Part shown: one piece after another, positions 60,236 to 64,000 of the stretch
Layout: each line of letters opens with the position of its first letter
How positions within the stretch are numbered: the stretch's first letter is position 1
Source: Amblyomma americanum
Lineage: Eukaryota > Arthropoda > Arachnida > Ixodida > Ixodidae
Length of the DNA: 64,000 nt
Direction of reading: 5' to 3'
Assembly (NCBI RefSeq): GCF_052857255.1
Contig: NC_135497.1
Location: 186,534,084-186,598,083, forward strand
The notes under the pieces: generated by a model
What the model was told of the DNA's origin: nothing
Database searches by the model: none
Seen by the model: only the letters and a program-made list of their open reading frames with translations
Program-made: the position numbers and the translations under genes

Positions 60236-61894
60236 AGTATTCCGGAAACTACCTATATAACTGCAAAGCTACGACGCTCAATGGCCGTGAAACGTGGCCC
60301 AGCGCGTGTTAAGATCGTCTACTTGCGTTTACTTGCCGTTTAACTTGGACTCTTTTAATTTTACAACGATATCGGTAGAGAGGAATTTCAGCAGAGTGAA
60401 CGGCTTCGCATCGTATGCCGTTGCAGATGACTTGCGCTGACGTATTCGTCCATAAAATACTTTCAAGGAAGCGTGCGCACTCGAAAATGTGTCCGGCGGA
60501 TTTATGTGATGGGCAAATACAGACATGCAATTCAAGTAGCCCCCTGCCGACCCTGTGGCCAGGAGAGTGGCCTACGAGAAGCAAAAGCGATACGCCGTCA
60601 CGTGATCCAGACGGGTGGGGCCCATGTGAATCTGAGCTTGCACCGCAAAAAAAGGTCTGCTGGTGCATGGATGCTCTCGGGAACGCGTCTTTCGTGAGCC
60701 CGCGATCCACAAAATCACTGCTCCACCATGGGGTCCGGAGACTGGACTACGAGCAGGAAACGCCATACATGGTCACATGACCTAGGTGGGCCCAGCAATG
60801 GGCGCTGTTGTGTAGGAGGTAAGAGGACTGCGACTTTTGACAGCCTTTCGAGTGCGCCTAAGGTGAGAACGCCCCTGTACAGCACTGTATTCTTCATGGC
60901 GCATGTTTATATCGTTGTTTTGCTTTGGTCATGCCGAAAAAGGAATTAACTTTGGGTGCACGTAAGTTTCAGGAAATAGACTCATTTTTAACAAAGGGGA
61001 GGCGTTGAATCGTCCTGTTTTCCTTTTTTTTTCTGAAGGAGTTTGTCGACAGTAAAACGCGTTCTGGCACAAGTTGGCGCATTAGCTATGTGCAGACGAA
61101 GAGCAAAAACACAGTCTATAGATGGGAAAAAATGACATGCTTGTCGCCCAGTTTTTTTCGTTTATAGGCAGCTTTTTTGTGCTTCTTCTTTACAGTGCTC
61201 TTTATATTGTCCTTACTTCCATATGAGCCCCCTGTCTATCTCGATGGCACAAAAGCTGTTAATGTCACTCAGTACAAACTTACCTAGTCGCGCTTAAACG
61301 ATGAGAGTTGTCTGCGTTAGCGACAGGTTCTTTTTACGCCTTATGGACGCGCTCAACAACCGTGGCTGAGGGGCGCCAACGAGAGGTGCTTCATGGTGGT
61401 CTCACCAAAGAATGCTGTGCCCGAATGTCCGAGCCTTCTGGTCGCAATGTGAAGCATGAAGAGGCGTGGGCGCTGCAAACAATGGCACGCAAAACTCCGC
61501 TGCCGGCGAAATGACGAAGAACTGAAAATAATGCAGAAAAGGTAAGGCGGAATTGAAGGACAGGATTCAGCGTGGCTTAGTTTCAAAGCCTTCAAAATGA
61601 TGCCTGCGCTTGACAATTTTATTTATTTATTTGTTTATCTACAATGCTACAGGCAATTTTCAGGCCCAAGCAGGAGCGGTTACAATGAATTGTGCAAAAC
61701 AAAAAATTACAGATGCACGAATATCTATCCCGGCGTAAAAATTCACCATCAAAAAAAGTTTTAACTGGCGATTTAAATTTACAAGGCATAAAGGGGTCAG
61801 ACCTTTTGCATGATGAGAAATGGCCAAAAGCGCACTCTCGTTGCTCCTCACTGCATTCAGCTGCTCGTTAAATCAGTTTATGTCTACTTTCTTA
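60236..61894. other. non-coding stretch
   Basis: No gene. A degenerate direct repeat is listed next. Other frames up to 133 codons (60309-60710 minus) show no domain. Confidence 0.45.
60558..60795. repeat. degenerate direct repeat, offset about 175
   Basis: GTGGCCTACGAGAAGC...CGATACGCCGTCACGTGA then GGTGGGGCCCA (60567-60623) is echoed by CTGGACTACGAGCAGG...CGCCATACATGGTCACATGA then GGTGGGCCCA (60742-60794). The two arms match in order with many substitutions, so an old duplication or two copies of an unknown repeat. Confidence 0.45.
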
Positions 61895-61999
61895 TAGTAA
61901 ACTGCGAGACATTTCTAACCAGAACATTTTTTTTTAGAAAATCCGGACGTTTCGGAGCAGGCTTGGCTCCTTCTTCAGGGGTGACAGCTGGTAGCTAGC
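61895..61999 (-). mobile_element. Penelope-like element terminus
   Basis: On the minus strand GTCACCCCTGAAGAAGGAGC, a loop, then GCTCCGAAACGTCC. Further on, GTAAACTGCGAGACATTTCT on the plus side parallels the terminal arm of the element at 19571-19641 (ATAAACTGCACATCTCCC). This is a solitary end; the rest of the element is not visible nearby. Confidence 0.6.
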
Positions 62000-62027
62000 T
62001 CGCATAAATCCGAAAAAAAAATTGAAA

Positions 62028-62195
62028 ATTAATTTTGAGGAAAGGAAATGGTGCAGTAACACTCACGTAACTCAGTGGACAACCGAACCGCGCTGTAAGG
62101 AAGAGATAAAAGAGGTAGTGAAAGAAGAAAGAGGTGCCGTAGTGGAGGGCTCCGAATAATTTCGACCATGTGGGGATCTTTAACGGGCACTGAGA
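62028..62195 (-). mobile_element. Ruka-like SINE, subfamily A, headless
   Basis: 3' end with TTTCCTTTCCTCAAAATTAA (62030-62049), then ACTGCACCATTTCC, CGGTTGTCCA, CTACGGCACCTC and GTTAAAGATCCCC up to about 62195. The head is missing. The CTCAAAA variant links it to the tails at 35549-35775. Confidence 0.8.
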
Positions 62196-62243
62196 TCGAA
62201 GAGTCGCTTCGAAAACGGCACCACAAAGATATACTGGGATGTT

Positions 62244-62482
62244 TGGTTTGGCTTGGTATATGGGGGTTTAACGTTCCAAAGCAACTGAGGCTATGATGGA
62301 CGCCGTTGTGGAGGTCTCCAGATAATTTCGACCACCTGGGGTTCTTTAACGTGCACTGCCATCGTAAAGTACGCGGGCCTCTAGAATTTCGCCTCCATCA
62401 AAATTCTATCGCCGCGGCCGGAATCGAATCCGCGTCTTTCGGGTCAGCAGCCGAGCGCCATAACCACTGAGCCACCGCGGCT
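62244..62482 (-). mobile_element. SINE, subfamily B, full length
   Basis: Minus-strand head CCGCGGTGGCTCAGTGGTTA, with one substitution in the B box (GGATTCGATTCC). Body GATGGCAGTGCACGTTAAAG, 3' end GTTAAACCCCCATATACC. The flanks TGTTTGGTTTGGC and TGTTGGTTGGC may be a decayed target duplication. Confidence 0.9.
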
Positions 62483-64000
62483 GGTTGTTGGTTGGCACAA
62501 AAGCCCCAACACATTGCTTAGACGCAAAGCCTGAGGCTTGTATGTTTCCAGCAATAATTAACAAGGGCGATACATACTCGGCGCACCTACAGGCGCACAC
62601 GTCCAATCACTTCCTCGGAGACATGGCAACACACACGCACGCCCGTGGGCACGTGCAGAACGGGAGCTTCGGTTCCTCACTACACAGCTGGTGCTCCAGT
62701 GCGGGCGCACGCACGAACACGGTAGAGGGCGCTACAAGGATGTGTGCAGCAGTGCTCCCGCATGGAGCAGAGTTGCGCGAAGGTCGGCCATTATGTTCCA
62801 AGCTCTGCGGGGCAGTCGCTTCACCACCGGAGAAGGCAGTTTGGAGGCAGCCTTCCTGCTGTCGGTGGTGGCCACACAATACCCCTTCCGTCGGACAACA
62901 AAGCAGGCTGCGCTCAAGATGGCAGTGCGGCCTGCAGGAAGAGAGCGAAAAGGGTTTCCAAACGAAACTGCTGACTTGCGCCCACGAAGAGCTGAATCAC
63001 TCGGCGGCGGCGAAGCGACAAGCGGGCTCGGAGGTCGTCGAACAGAATGCCCGCCGCTCCCGGCCGTGCTCAATTTAAATCTGGCAGCGAACTTTCGAGA
63101 TAAAACGTGCAGAGTTTCTAGAACATTCTGGAACAACGTATAATCGGCTCCACCTAGGTGCGATCAATCGAGATAAATATTGCATAGCAAACAAAGCGAT
63201 AAACCGGCGTGGCGGCAGCTTTGAAGAATAAAAAAAAAACTCTACAAAGATTCGCGGCAATATATTGGGTTTGAGTCGAAACGAATGAAAACATTTGACG
63301 TCAGCGAGATCACGTGATCGCCGCTTCGCGAATAGTGCTGGGTCATTCCACGCCAAACGTCCCAGACGCTGCGCTTGACCATCTCCAATTTGTTAAAAAA
63401 AATCATGGAAACTTATCGAAATGTGCGTAATGAAAGACTGAAATATTTTTGCCGAAAAAAACTTATTCTTGAGGTGAGGGCAGTTTGAATATTTAGAAAA
63501 TGCGAGAAACCAGCCACTGCTCAATAATTAATAAGTTAAAATTTTGAGAAAACACTGCAAACATTTTTTCACTGACATTTGCACAGATTCTGCCTTTCGA
63601 TATAACTCAGAGGATGGAGCTTTACACAGCATACATATTTTTAAAAATCGATAAAAAGAATAAAAATGTACCATTTTTGTCGTTTTTTGTTTTAAATATC
63701 AGCTTGCTCTCGGAAATTCGGAAATAGCCGTTTTGTTTCTCTAGCTGTCTAGTACGTATAACAAATGTTACAGGTGTTGAAACTGCTTACATGGAAGTAA
63801 AAAAAAAAATACTAAAGTTTCAAAAAGGGCGTTTTGAGCCAAAAACACTCGTTAATTTCACTCTGAGGTGGTCCAAGTAAAAGTACAAACAGAAACGGGT
63901 TGCGTAGAACGGTTTATTGCCTTTCATTTATGAAATTTTTATCGAGCTATTTTTGCTTAAAGCGAGAAAAGAAGATGGCAACCGTAGTGGGGACTCCGCC
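62483..64000. other. non-coding stretch to window end
   Basis: No gene supported. 62600-63130 is GC-rich with overlapping frames on both strands (197 and 150 codons plus, 134 codons minus) and no domain. From about 63350 the sequence turns AT-rich, starting with GGGTCATTCCACGCCAAACG, and continues so to the window end. This may be the edge of an element that extends beyond the window. Confidence 0.4.

Noticed and set aside
62485..63143. 197- and 150-codon frames on the plus strand
   Set aside because: Overlap each other and a 134-codon minus frame in GC-rich DNA; no recognisable domain.

Overview
The window looks like non-coding, repeat-dominated nuclear DNA of a hard tick (Ixodidae, probably Metastriata). 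The main reason is about seventeen tRNA-derived SINE copies of the Ruka type described from ixodid ticks, several with clean target-site duplications (TSDs). Remains of Penelope-like elements (PLEs), RNase H-bearing non-LTR retrotransposons, TTAA-ended MITEs and long microsatellites fit the same picture. I found no host protein-coding gene I would defend, no intact tRNA or rRNA gene, no CRISPR array and no bacterial-type operon. Most long open frames are translations of microsatellites, SINEs or GC-rich DNA.

Layout. 1-5 kb: an AT hairpin, a foldback element with about 100-nt inverted arms and a 6-bp TSD (473-1117), and a decayed minus-strand non-LTR retrotransposon (RT end plus RNase H, about 1740-2890). 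5-19 kb: TA, TTTC, poly-C and CTT simple repeats, four SINEs, and a MITE with TTAAAGGGAC ends (13441-14384). 19-26 kb: a 358-bp miniature Penelope-like element with inverted terminal repeats and a 13-bp TSD (19521-19878), a 5'-truncated non-LTR retrotransposon (21250-22005), the first copy of an unnamed repeat family (R-A), and a 221-bp tandem duplication. 30-38 kb: a SINE with a perfect 14-bp TSD, a second TTAA-ended MITE (33605-34490), three more R-A copies and some Ruka-like 3' tails. 41-42 kb: a degenerate CATGACT-type satellite. 45-54 kb: a (TA)n tract, a 90-bp tandem repeat, a 448-bp TATG/CATG microsatellite, two head-to-tail SINEs, another SINE, and a PLE fragment that still encodes a GIY-YIG endonuclease domain. 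54-64 kb: a third TTAA-ended MITE carrying three TGACGTC motifs, five minus-strand SINEs plus one very old one, and a second PLE terminus.

How the parts relate. Nothing here forms a pathway. The elements are parasites of one another: SINEs need LINE reverse transcriptase, the miniature PLE needs an autonomous PLE, and the MITEs need a transposase. The retrotransposon proteins visible here are fragments, so any current activity would have to come from elsewhere in the genome. All family assignments were made by reading motifs and by comparing copies within the window; no database search was run.
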